Made by a program: the position numbers and the translations under genes
NCBI GenBank assembly: GCA_030998225.1
Contig: JAPYXD010000744.1
Coordinates: forward strand, 744,001-808,000
DNA from: Diplolepis rosae
Lineage: Eukaryota > Arthropoda > Insecta > Hymenoptera > Diplolepididae
DNA length: 64,000 nt
Direction: 5' to 3'
Shown: positions 11,534 to 22,159 of the stretch, piece after piece
Position numbering within the stretch: the first letter of the stretch is position 1
Layout: the number at the start of each line of letters is the position of its first letter
The notes under the pieces: model-generated
The model's database searches: none
What the model was told of the DNA's origin: nothing
The model's input: the letters and a program-made list of their open reading frames with translations, nothing else

Positions 11534-13693
11534 CCCATTAACGCCTGAACGGAGTTTTTTCCTGCAAACTTTCCAGACATAAAAAAAATTATGTAGAAAG
11601 TTTATAAAAAATCCAGCCAAAGCTTTTCTGAAGTCAAATTTTATTTTCTTTGAGAATCTCGCCCTAATTTTTCGATAAAACGTAAGCCTTCATTGTTATT
11701 AAAAATCTTATTGAAAAAAAAGTGAAATTATCGAGATCGATCACTTTTAAAACCAACGAAACACATGGAAATCGAATTCTAAAAACCACAGAAATCGTTT
11801 TTCTCGCGTCCATAGACATAAAACTCGAAGTTAACTTGCTGTTTTTTTGATTTTCGATAACTAGGTGTCATCATGAGATTTAATTTTCAAAAAAATAAGT
11901 TCGGTTTCAGCTTGGATAAAAGTTGAACGGAGACATAGTTTTTTTAAACAATTTAATTTTTCAATAATAACTTTAAATTTGTGATCAGTGATCCTAGAAA
12001 TCCGAGAGTACACATTTTCAAGTCATACTATGAACTTTTTACATCATCATGGTCAAATGTCAAAATCAGATAAATTATAAATCGCGTAAAGCTGTATCAG
12101 AAAGTGCCATCTGCGCATAGTTAACAAACAGCAAGTAAACTTCGAGTTTTATGTCTATGGACGCGAGAAAAACGATTTCTGCGGTTCTTGGAATTCGATT
12201 TCCATGTGTTTCGTTGATTTTAAAAGTGATCGATCTCGATAATTTCACTTTTTTTACATTCTCATCATGGATGAGAAGGTATTGGTTTTATGAGAAAAAT
12301 GACTTTTGAAATTTTTATCAAATCTTTACGTTTTGAGACCCCCTGAGTCAGAAAAAACGGTTTTTACGAAAGCGTCTGTCTGTCTGTCTGTCTGTAGGTC
12401 GTGTGCGGCATAACTCTCGATAGAATCATCAGATTGAATTGAGCTTTGGTACACTTTATCGGAGCCGAAAAAGTAAGGACAAGTTCGTTAACCAGCCATA
12501 TCCAATCAAAATTGAGGGATTGAGCACTACTTTTGTGTTTTTGAAAATAACTTTTCGAAAAAATCAAAAATTTCAACACTGGTTTTTGATAGTGCTAATA
12601 AATCTCTACAAATTATCCTGATAACATTTTTTGATTAAATTGAAAATTAGAAATCTTACAGCATATTCAAATTCGAAAAAAGTCAATATCAAAATTCCAT
12701 TTTCCAGTTAAATTATACGAGATACGAAAAAACGTTATGATCCAATATTATTGAATACATAAAGACCTACAAATTTGAATTGTAACATTTTTTCATAAGA
12801 TGCATATTTTTCTTTTTAATTAAAAAAAAAAACTATTGAAAATCCAAAATTCAATTTTTTAACAATAATATGTAAAATACGAAAAAAACGTAAGAATACA
12901 AAGTTGTTCGTTTCAAAAAGATCTACAAATTTTTTGACGCAGTTTCTGGTAAAACATATATTTTTCGTTTTAATTCCAAAAAATACGTATAAAATTCAAA
13001 AATTCCATTTTTTAGACAAAATATGTGAGATACAAAAAAAAACGTTTATCTGGAAAATTGTTTGCCTACATGAGGTTTACAAATTCTCATTAAGACATTT
13101 CCGGACAGAATGTATATTTTATGTTTTGATTTTTAATATTAAAAAAATTCGATTTTTTTCACCAAAATATGTGAGATACGAAATAAGCGTTGTTCTGTAA
13201 AATCGTTTCCTTAAATAAGTTCTACGATTGTTTCTTCTTTTTGAGAGATTTGGAAGAAAATAAATTATTTTAATCATGTAATTTATTAAAAAGTGACTGA
13301 AATGTATACAGAAAATCGAGCGCGAAGCGCGAGCGTCATGATGAGAATGTGTTCCTTAAGGCTGATAGAGCCTTAAGTAAATTGAATTTCCTGTTTCACT
13401 TAAATTCAAAAAGAAATAGTGACTTTGAGAAAATGTGTAATTCACATCATCTGTAATATAATTATAAAATTAGTTTGAACTTCAGTATCAAATTATAAGA
13501 AATAAACTTAAATGTATGCGGAGAGCACAAGACAATTACGCTTACGTTTTATCGCAAAATTAGGACGAGATTCTGAAAGAAGATGAAATTTGACTTCAGA
13601 AAAACCGTGGCTGGATTTTTTATAAACTTTCTACATTATTTTTATATGGCCGGAAAGTTTGCAGGAAAATACGTTCGTTCAAGCGTTAATGGG
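11534..13693. mobile_element. piggyBac-like non-autonomous foldback element with TTAA target
   Basis: TTAA lies directly outside both ends (11530-11533 and 13694-13697). The element starts CCCATTAACGCCTGAACGG and ends CGTTCAAGCGTTAATGGG, as expected for piggyBac-type elements (CCC termini, TTAA duplication). The arms are long: 11534-11840 pairs with 12125-12250 plus 13540-13693. The right arm is split by the inserted 1.1-kb-family repeat starting at 12256. There is no transposase. Confidence 0.8.
12256..13505 (+). mobile_element. Copy 1 of a 1.1-1.3 kb dispersed repeat
   Basis: It starts ACATTCTCATCATGGATGAG and carries the opposite end CATGATGAGAATGT at 13337-13350. A hairpin follows directly (TTAAGGCT, loop GATAG, AGCCTTAA). 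About 150 bp beyond the hairpin are still shared with the copy at 41112-42362, so the true right end is about 13505-13535. It contains a (GTCT)n tract at 12375-12395 and the motif GAGCGCGAAGCGCGAGCG. It has no long open frame. The insertion splits the right arm of the piggyBac-like element. The class is not established; the 3' hairpin is Helitron-like, but no TC...CTRR ends were confirmed. Confidence 0.8.
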
Positions 13694-13697
13694 TTAA

Positions 13698-14425
13698 ATT
13701 GAATTAAAAGTAGTTTGAATAAGGGCAATTTTTCAACTCTTTTAATCCAAATTCGTTGTTATGAGTCAAAACAAGAAAGAAAGTAATTCAATTCAATTAG
13801 GTAGGCTAACCTAAGCCGGTAAAGTCATTTTAATTTCATCCTGTGAGTGGATATGTGAAACAAACTAATTCTGTTGTTTCTCGTCTAAAATTGAAGTCAA
13901 TTTATTTCGTTTTGACCACTGTAATAATATTTTATTATTATATATATTTTAATATTATTTTATACAATTTAGATAAATTCCCTGAAAAAATGCAATAGAG
14001 AGATAATAAATATTAAATTAATATATCTTAAATAAATTTGTCAAATAATACAATGAACGTTATGTTTACTAAATATGAAAAAAATGAAAGTGAGAAACTG
14101 TTGTAAAAATTAAATGCACATTGAATAAAGATGAATAAATAAACTTTTTTCTTTCTTTTTGAGGCTAATTCTGTTCAATTCCGTTCCACTAACGCGTTAC
14201 ATTTGACTACGTTTTAATCCCGATTCGGTAGGTGGATTCATTTCAATCCGTTTCTTTTACTTCTTTAATACTCTTCTGGATTGAAACGTAATTTTCGAAA
14301 ACGCTATTGAATTGAATAGAAACGTTTCTATCTAATTTAATCCATACCTTCTTACTGGGATGCGACTTTTTCCGCCCGTTTGGACACAAACTACTATTAC
14401 GAGGGGCACAAAGTATTCTCCTTTA
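13698..14425. other. No gene recognised
   Basis: AT-rich sequence without a convincing frame or repeat. It is presumably the flank of the truncated mariner that begins just to the right. Confidence 0.35.
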
Positions 14426-14429
14426 TAAT

Positions 14430-14576
14430 CTATACACTTTTGCATGCGTTAGAACATTTCTTGAGCATTTGTTTGCACCAATCGAATCTTGCATCTTTTT
14501 GAGCTTTTGTCAAATTATGTGGGATACCACGAAAACGAATCTTTTTCACGGCTAAATGTTCATGCAATATTTTATA
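14430..14576 (-). pseudogene. Mariner transposase, distal fragment
   Basis: The minus strand reads YKILHEHLAVKKIR, GIPHNLTKAQKDARFDW and CKQMLKK, the part of a mariner DNA-binding domain that follows the motif LGISSTSI. That preceding motif lies at about 20330 on the far side of the 5.7-kb insertion. The frame continues across the insertion once one TA is removed. The fragment ends near 14430, before the first catalytic aspartate, so the copy is truncated. Confidence 0.85.
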
Positions 14577-16382
14577 TATGGGTCAAAATTCGTCAAGTAC
14601 ACCCACCTAAAAACTTTTCGTCTCCGATTTCCTTGAAAGTCTGCGAAATTATTGTCCTAGTGAACCTCTTTTAATTCGCCTAAGAGAACGTCTCTAGTAC
14701 GACGGGTTGTCAGTATACATGGGCTCGAATTTTCAACCTTTTACCGCGCACGCTGATACTCAATTAACCATAACTTCTACTAAAGTTATCCAAATAAATT
14801 TTTTTATTGAGGTCTTAGAAACGTTTTTTATCAGCTTTGCGCTGAAAGCAATGGTTTTAGATAAAAAAAATTAATTGAACTTCATTTTTTAATTTTAAAC
14901 ATATTTTTGAGTTTTTCTCCAAGTGCGGCCTTTAATTTTCTTTCCAAAATTATGTTTAAAAAAAGCTTGACTTTTTCCCTTCAAAATGAGCCATGGTCGA
15001 AAGTGGGGCGAAACAAATTGGTGAAGATATATATCACTTCTTGCGCGCGGTTTCTGCGTCGCAGTGCAGCTAGGCGCCACGATCACGACGTACCGTCCAT
15101 TGGGAACTTATTTAATTGTACTTTGTATAATTTGTTCGTAAAACTGTTATTTTTGGCTGCTACGAAATTAAAAGCAAAAATTAATTTGTAATTCGGGGTG
15201 ATTTTTTAGTGTGAGTCCCCTCGCCTCTCACATCGAAAATTGAGTTAAATAATTTGCTTATTACAGTGTATGTGCACTTCTCTTTCTTCTTTGCCTCACA
15301 GTTTTTTTCGGGAAAACATCACATTCTAATGATGACGAATATTTTCTCAACATGAGAGTTAATTCAGCAGAGAGAACGAAAGAGTGATATTTTTGTGTAC
15401 GAGGCACTGTATTTGCTGATGCAAATCTACTCTTAAGTTCTTGAGCTGTGATGGCGTGATTTTCTTTGGGACTAAAGAATACTAAAGTTTCAACTAAATT
15501 TTTCTTTGCCCATTGATGCAAGGCATCAGCAGTCAAAATCGGATCTTTAGATTACGCTTGTAGGCTAGCACGCGCTGCGAGTCTTTTTGAATTTCCCCCG
15601 ATACCATCACAAGGGCCTTTTCCGTGCGCCGTTGCATGGAAATGCCACTCGGCTGGATTACCAAAATCCATTTCATGGTGGAGCAAATTGATGAAGTTAT
15701 ATTTGTTTTTAAAGTGCTGGGCGGATCCATCTGAGAAATAAATCATTTTTCTGGGTTGAAAATTCTCTTTCAAATAGTGTGTAATAATTTCTTGAAATTC
15801 GTACACAGCAATTGTGTCATGAGTCGAACAGTCTGATAACATAGCAAGACTGCGGTGCTTTAGAATGTTGTCCTCTTTATAATAAATTACCACTGTAAAA
15901 ATGGTAGCTTGATCATTGTTCCAGTGAAATGACTGAGCTGCATTATAAACAAAAAGGCATAGTTTTCAGCGAAATCACAAAGGATAAGAAATTCTCCTTC
16001 TTTCAGTGTGTCCTTAAGGTTTTTGAAGAAATACGAATGTTGTTTGGCTGTAAAAGAGTGAGGTTTAAGCTTAAGCAAGCGTTCGCAAATCTGTTCAGCA
16101 AAATCTTCTGCGTCTGTTATTTCCGTGCGTAACATACTTCTGTCAGTTTGTTGCCAAGTCTTGAATTCTACTCTGTTAATACACTGGTCTGTGAGAACTG
16201 ATGTTATAAAGTTTTTAAGTGCGCTTGTACCAGGACACGCTGTGCATTCATTCAAGTAGCATTCTGAAGTCGGAACGCTACACATAATCCTGTTCATAGC
16301 ATCATGATAAGTCTTAATGGGGAAAAAATTTTGGCAGGTTTGTTCATTTACCATAAATCTACAGCATCTAGCATTAGATTAG

Positions 16383-18450
16383 CCCTTTAAGGGAAAGAAT
16401 GGCATAAACAATCAACTCAAAGTCAAAGTACAAAAATTGATCGATCAAGATTTCGCGCGCGAGTCGGTTGTTTCAAAGGTCAGAAAAAATCTGATCTTCA
16501 GCGACGGAGTCTCGCAAGCTGCACCGTCATAAGTGGAGTTGCGCACCCTTCCTGCGTTTTCCCACTAATTAGAACTAGTGCGGCTAGCCAATAGTATTGA
16601 TCATAAATCCCTACTCATTGACATAAGTTCTAGATCTCTATATCCATACTTTTCTTCTTAACCCTTTAAGGGCCAAAATGGCATAAACGATACACTGGTC
16701 TTTGAGGCCATATAACTTATGCTATTCGCGACTGAAGAAATTGAGAGGGACATATTTGTGAAGTTCAAGACGTGCCCTTTCCAATGGTAAATACGAAATT
16801 GATCTAAAAAATTATTAATTATAAAAAAATTCAGTTTAAAAAAAAGCACGATTTTTTCGATCATTTTTTTTTTTGAAAGCGAGTTTTGAAAGGTTTCCCA
16901 GTCTGTCAATGACCTGGAACAATTTTGACCAGTGAAATAAATGTCTGAACTTTAAGAAGGTGTGGTTCAGAGATTAATTTTTCACTTTGGTCTTTACAAA
17001 ATGGCGCCCGAATTAAAAAATGTTCACGAATACATTCAGGATTTTTTTCGTCTGAAAATATAAACAAACCGAGGAAATTACTAAGAATGTAAAGTTCTTA
17101 GAATCACTCAAAGAATACGTTGGAATTTTTTCAAAACGTTTCAAGCAACTTTTCAATTTTGCAAATAGCATAATTTTTGCAAAATCAAAAAATTGCTCAA
17201 AACACCCCGAAAAAATTTCTATGTATTTTTTGACCAATTGTAAGAACTTTTTGCTCTTGGTAATTTTCGCCATAAGTCTGTTTCTTTCAAGAAAAAAATT
17301 CTCAAAGATCAAATTAGTATCCGATGTGAAAGTCCGCGTATCGATATATTTATCGATGTAAAGTCGTGAACAAAAACCCGAAAAGAAATCCTCGATCTCC
17401 AGTGCAATTCCTGAATGAGAGAATTTCTGCGAAGCTTTTCTCTCATGCCGGCGTCCCGGGTGAAAATCGTTTACGACTGCAGCAGGCCTGCAGCTCGTTT
17501 AGAGACCTGCAACAGGCCTGTAGCAGGCCTGTATTTAATCACACGCCTGCAAGAGGCCTGCAGCACACCCGCAGATTGATTTAAAATATTACATTTATGA
17601 ATAAATGTTCAATATGCGGGTGTGCTGCAGGCCTCTTGCAGGCGTGTGATCAGAAGCAGGCCTGCTACAGGCTTGTTGCAGGTTTCTAAACGAGCTGCAG
17701 GCCTGCTGCAGTCGTAAACGATTTTTACCCAGGGTTGCCTCTCGATATCCAATTTTTCTGAACATCACCTCAATTCGATCAATCGAATATACTGCGGTAC
17801 TTTCGAGGATATTGAGAATTTTTTTCTTGAAATCAATAGATTTATGACGAAAACTACCTAGAATGAAAAGTTCTTAAAATTGGTTAAAGAATACATACAA
17901 ATTTTTTCGGGGTGTTTTGAGCAATTTTGTGATTTTGCAAAAATTATGCTATTAGCAAAATTGAAAAGTTGCTCGAAACGTTTTGAAAAAATTCAGGCGT
18001 ATTCTTTGAGTGATTCTAAGAACTTCTTATTCTTAGTAATTTCCTCGGTTTGTTTATATTTTCTGATAAAAAAAATCCTGAAGGTATTCGAGAAAATATT
18101 GTGATTTGGGCACCATTTTGTAAAGACCAAAGTGAAAAATTAATTTCTGAACCACACCTTCTTAAACTTGACATTTATTTCACCGATTAAAAATGTTCCA
18201 GGTCGTTGACAGACCGGGAAGCCTTTCAAAACTAGCTTTCAAAAAAAAGATCGAAAAAATCGTGCTTTTTTTTTAAACTGAATTTTTTTATAATTAATAA
18301 TTTTTTAGATCAATTTCGTATTTACTATCGGAAAGGGCACGTCTTGAACTTCAAAAATATATCCCTCTCAATTTTTTCAGTCGCTAATAGCATAAGTTAC
18401 ACGGCCTCGAAGACCGGTGTATCGTTTATGCCATTTTGGTCCTTAAAGGG
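16383..18450. mobile_element. piggyBac-like foldback insertion (composite), TTAR target
   Basis: The left end CCCTTTAAGGGAAAGAATGG at 16383 follows TTAG. The right end ...CCTTAAAGGG at 18450 precedes TTAA. A second, better-matching left end lies inside at 16662 (CCCTTTAAGGGCCAAAATGG after TTAA), so a foldback of 16662-18450 appears to have landed in or rearranged an earlier relative. The arms at about 16662-17330 and 17760-18450 are reverse complements and non-coding. Removing 16383-18450 with one TTAA joins HEKVN to LMLDAVDLW in frame in the surrounding gene. Confidence 0.8.
17455..17734. repeat. GC-rich nested palindrome with GCAGGCCTGC motifs
   Basis: Arms of about 120 bp run from CCCGGGTGAAAATCGTTTAC at 17455 and end in GTAAACGATTTTTACCCAGG by 17734. 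They contain repeated palindromic GCAGGCCTGC, GCAACAGGCCTG and GCAAGAGGCCTGC units. The element sits in the loop of the larger foldback and is much GC-richer than it. It is non-coding, and looks like an independent MITE. Confidence 0.75.
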
Positions 18451-20324
18451 TTAACCTTTTCATGGTGGACACAAACACAATCAGGTTGCGTACCACTGGC
18501 TCCAGCGAGTATGCAATTTCGGGGTCTAAGCTGAGAGAATTTTGTTAAGCAAATTTTAACTGTAGGATGCTGAGCCTTAAATTTTGCATATAATTCAGAA
18601 AGATTGCACAGGCTCACGGGAGCCATCATCTTTTTTTACAGAAACGAAATCTTTCATGCCAGGCATCATACGACTATTCTCATCATCAAGGTAAAATTTG
18701 TTGACAAAATTTTCAATCTCGGAATCTAAAGTTTTACCTTTTTTTTAAATTAGGAGAAGTTAAAATACCATTCTCAGCTACTAATTTCTTAGGCTTTCTA
18801 GTTTGGCGTTCAGAAGCACCAAATTCTTTAGCCAATCTTCTGCGGCCCCAAGATTTGGGAGCAAGAGTTAAAAGTAACACTTTTTCTGAATTACTTGCAG
18901 ATTTTAAAAATTTTTCTTTTATTTGTTCAAGAACCTCCATTCCGGCGTAATGATTTTCATCAGAACAATCAGTTTTAGATTTTTCAAATTTGGATATCGA
19001 AGGGTCGGCAAAGATATTGTCGTCTTCCATTAAAATATCATTCTCGAGAATAGGAGGTGAATTATCGTTGGTCACTGAAGCATCGTCAATTGTTGGATCA
19101 GTATGAGAATACAAAGATGATAGCAATGCAAGTTGAGAAATTTCTTTTCTGTAATTTACACACAGTTTCGCATCGATGGGTATACTGGGATGCTTTTTTT
19201 GAAGAGTTGCAGAAATTGTTCTTAAACTGCACAGATCACGCTTGTGATTTTCGTTAGAAAAAGGATTGTAACAACGATGACCCAAGCTGGTTCTTCTTGG
19301 CATGATTGAAAATTAAGCAGAAGAAAAAGCTAAGTTGAGGCAGTGAATAACAATGCGAGTCCAACCACGGAAGGCGGGTAAGTGTTCGAAATATAGTATT
19401 CAAGTAATACTATGTCTATTTTTAATAATGAGAAAAGTAAATAAGAATAAATAATATACGGGAAAGTACAAACCTGCAGTATTATGACGTCGAAATAAGC
19501 CGAAACTACATCGCATAAAAGCAATTTCTGATCGAAAAATAATTGGCAATTATAATAACGGACAATGAGTTTTGTTGCGAGAAAGGTATCGAAGACATCC
19601 ATGTAGTGGTCAATATGTGTACTAATTTTTTCGGTGGGTTTTTCAAATTCTCTCTAAAGTCTTCAAAATGAAGTATCGAAATAAAAGTGGATTTTACTTG
19701 TCCAATAAATAATAAAAATTATTATCCGTGGAATAATTTATAACGATAATAATTATTTGGTTAAAAAATGCAGTTTGTAGTCGATTATTTGTAGTCGACT
19801 AGAAACCGCACATTCTGAATTTGAAGCATGGGCGCTCGCGAGACAGAAGCCGCGCGCAAGAAGTGTTATATATCGCCACCAATGTCTTTCGCCCTACTTT
19901 CGACCATGGCTCATTTTAAAGGGAAGAAATCAAGCTTTTTTTTAAACATAATTTTGGAAAGAAAATTAACGGCCGCACTTGGAGAAAAACTCAAAAATAT
20001 GTTTAAAATTAAAAAAAGAAGTTCAATTAATTTTTTTTATCTGAAACCATTGCCTTCAGCGTAAAGCTGATGAAAGAACGTTTCTAAGACCTCCATAAGA
20101 AATTAATTTGGATTACTTTTGTAGAAGTTATGGTTAATTGAGTATCAGCGTGCGTGGTAAAAGGTTGAAAATTCGAGCCCCTGTATACTGACAATCCGTT
20201 GAACTAGAGACGTTCTCTTTGGGGAATTAAAAGAGGTTCACTAGGAGAATAATTTCGCGGACTTTCAAGGAATTCGGAGACAAAAAGTTTTTAGGTGGGC
20301 ACACTTGACGAATTTTGCCCCATA

Positions 20325-20854
20325 TGCTGGTGGAACTAATGCCTAAGGTTGCCTCAATCTTACAGTATGTCACATGACGATCTTGCATTATCAGGTTTTG
20401 CACAACATTAATGTTTTTTATCCCAAAAACTGATTTTGGATGATCTTTACGAAATTTGTCAGTGAGCGAATGGCGGCCATGATGAACACTAGATTTACCA
20501 GCATTTTTTTATATCTATTTCATTTATTTTATTTTCATTATCTATTTCATCTATTTCATTTTATTTCATTGTATTTCATTTCACTATTTATTCATTCATA
20601 CGCTGCTCTAAAAACCATACAACATGTTAATATAAAAACATTGTTTCAAATTTTTATTGAAATATACCACCAGTCTTTTTGACTGGTCTGGTAAATCTAG
20701 TGTTAAACCCGTTATACCAGCGTTTCACAGTGGCATAGGATGGGGCTTTATTGTCAAAAGTGAAAATAAGTTGATCGATGCACTCTTGTCTTGATAATCC
20801 ACGTCGAAAGTCGTAATAAATCATCGCACGAAAGTTTTCACTAGTTGATTCCAT
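20325..20854 (-). pseudogene. Mariner transposase, N-terminal fragment
   Basis: The coding start is probably MESTSENFRAM at 20854. The frame continues YYDFRRGLSRQECIDQLI and SYATVKRWYNGFN to about 20703, where a 216-bp TTAA MITE intervenes. It resumes below 20487 with SLTDKFRKDHPKS, NLIMQDRHVTY and EATLGISSTSI, and then meets the end of the 5.7-kb element. Together with 14430-14576 it makes up the HTH DNA-binding half of a mariner transposase. The catalytic half is missing. Confidence 0.85.
20487..20702. mobile_element. piggyBac-type MITE, 216 bp
   Basis: Inverted ends CACTAGATTTACCAG and CTGGTAAATCTAGTG. TTAA follows the right end (20703-20706), and TGAA, probably a mutated TTAA, precedes the left end. 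The interior is TTTCATT-rich and low in complexity. It interrupts the mariner HTH region. Confidence 0.75.
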
Positions 20855-20913
20855 TTTTTTTATAAGATACAATTTTCAAATCACTGTAAACCAGCATATT
20901 CATAATATATTAT

Positions 20914-21921
20914 ATAAAGGGTTTTCCAATAGGGACATAACAATTTTATCTATGAATAAAACACAGAAATATTTGAGATATTGAGATATTTTATAAATGA
21001 AATTCGATTTCGGTCATATGACCACCACGAGCCCGTTTACTAGTGGCACCGTCTTGTTGAAACCACATATCGTTGATGTCAAGTTCATCCAATTCTGCCC
21101 ACAAATAATCTTCCAACATAGCACGATAGCGCTCTCCATTGACGGCAACATGACGATCGTTTTCATCCACGAAAAAATACGGCCCAATCACACCTCTGGC
21201 ATGAAAACCGCACCAAACAGTCACTTTTTGCGGATACAACGGTGTCTCAAGAAGTACATTTGGGTTTGTTGCTGACTAATAACGCATATTTTGTTTATTA
21301 ACAAAGCCATTGAGCCAGAAATGAGCTTCTTTGCTGAAGATGATTTTTCGATGAAATTCTTCATTTTCCTAAAGCTTTGCCAGGGCCCAATTGGAGAAGT
21401 TTCGGCGTTTCAAATGATCAAGTGGCTTTAGTTCTTGAGTCAATTTAATCTTGAAAGCATGTAGGCTAAGATCTTTTCGCATAATACGCCACAGTGTCGT
21501 TTGAGCGATGCCCAATTCTTGAGAACGACGTGGAATCGACTGATTTGGCTCATTTTTAATCGTTGCACTTACGGCTGCGATTTTTTCTTCGCTTCGAGCA
21601 ATACGACGTCTTTTTGGCACCGGAACGTCCAATAGTGTAAATATGGTCTCGAATTTATCCATTATAGCACGCACAGCCTGTCGGGTGGGACGATTATTAC
21701 GGCCGAAAATTGAAGTAAGCGCTCTTAAAGTTGCGACCACCGACTCAGAATTTCGGTAGTAATTTTTAATAATTTCCAAACGTTGCTGGTTCGTGAACTT
21801 TACCATGATGAAAATGTTGACTTTAACTAACGTTTTGACATTGACAGTTCATTAAAAAAGTTCAAGGGTGCGTTCATATAAAGATACGAAATTGTTATGT
21901 CCCTATTGGAAAACCGTTTAT
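20914..21921 (-). mobile_element. Tc1/mariner-superfamily element, internally deleted
   Basis: Inverted termini of about 28 bp: GGTTTTCCAATAGGGACATA from 20920, with the complement ending at 21915. The identity extends a few bases further into TATAAA on both sides, so a TA duplication is likely. The minus-strand transposase lacks its last catalytic region. It adjoins the split mariner. Confidence 0.8.
20991..21806 (-). pseudogene. Tc1/mariner-type transposase lacking the third catalytic region
   Basis: Starts MVKFTNQQRLEIIKNYYRN at 21806. The N-terminal HTH part includes RPTRQAVRAIMDKFE, RSEEKIAAVSA and SIPRRSQELGIAQTTLWRIM. It then passes through a stop or frame change near 21369 into EEFHRKIIFSKEAHFWLNGF, then VTVWCGFHARGVIGPYFF and the second-aspartate box MWFQQDGAT. 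Directly after DGAT the sequence jumps to RARGGHMTEIEFHL and the stop at 20991. Roughly a hundred residues that should hold the last D or E are missing. The copy therefore cannot encode an active enzyme, although its ends look usable in trans. Confidence 0.85.
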
Positions 21922-22159
21922 ATTATAAAAGCCAATCATTTCAAATAGGATTCATTCGATTGGAAATTTCATAAGCTTTCCAACAGTCCTAATAAAAAGT
22001 TCGCATCTCCTTTTTTATGGAGTTTTCACTCTTTAAACGCAAGTGTGTTTTTTAATAGTACTCAGGAGAGCGTGCGCACAATTTCCGCCAGTAGTTTACT
22101 GATAAAATAAGTTGTATTTAATTTAAAATGTTTATTAATTAATTGCCAATCAATTGCAG

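Larger units (their letters stand above)
15261..19303 (-). pseudogene. Transposase-like gene of an unnamed insect family, in pieces
   Basis: Pieces in coding order are as follows. The N-terminus at 19303-18734 includes MPRRTSLGHRCYNPF and an HTH-like stretch, KSWGRRRLAKEFGASERQ. A segment at about 18740-18600 includes ENSRMMPGMKDFVSV. The piece at 18629-18451 includes LRPRNCILAGASGT and CVCVHHEKVN. After the TTAA-flanked insertion, 16382-15887 includes LMLDAVDLW, CTACPGTSALKNF and ILCDFAENYAF. The piece at 15950-15552 includes QSFHWNNDQATIF, IYFSDGSAQHFKNK and EWHFHATAHGKGPCDGIGG. The C-terminus is at 15536-15261. Acidic residues in CDFAENY, FSDG and EWHF are candidates for a DDE triad (inference). 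Lesions are frameshifts near 18735, near 18625 and near 15950, an in-frame stop at 15552, and the insertion. I know similar proteins as uncharacterised products in insects and cnidarians, with no firm superfamily name. Confidence 0.75.
14579..20322 (-). mobile_element. 5.7-kb DNA transposon with ~490-bp terminal inverted repeats, TA target
   Basis: The ends are TGGGTCAAAATTCGTCAAG at 14579 and its complement ending TTTTGCCCCA at 20322, with TA on each side (14577-14578 and 20323-20324). The inverted repeats continue inward to about 15065 on the left and about 19830 on the right, with scattered mismatches. It carries a minus-strand transposase-like gene (15261-19303) that is itself interrupted. 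The target is a mariner transposase frame, which is restored when the element and one TA are removed. The superfamily is uncertain. The TA duplication and acidic motifs suggest a DDE-type transposon. Confidence 0.85.

Noticed and set aside
13321..13380. Bacterial-type rho-independent terminator hairpin
   Set aside because: The TTAAGGCT/AGCCTTAA hairpin recurs as part of a dispersed insect repeat and is not followed by a U-tract.
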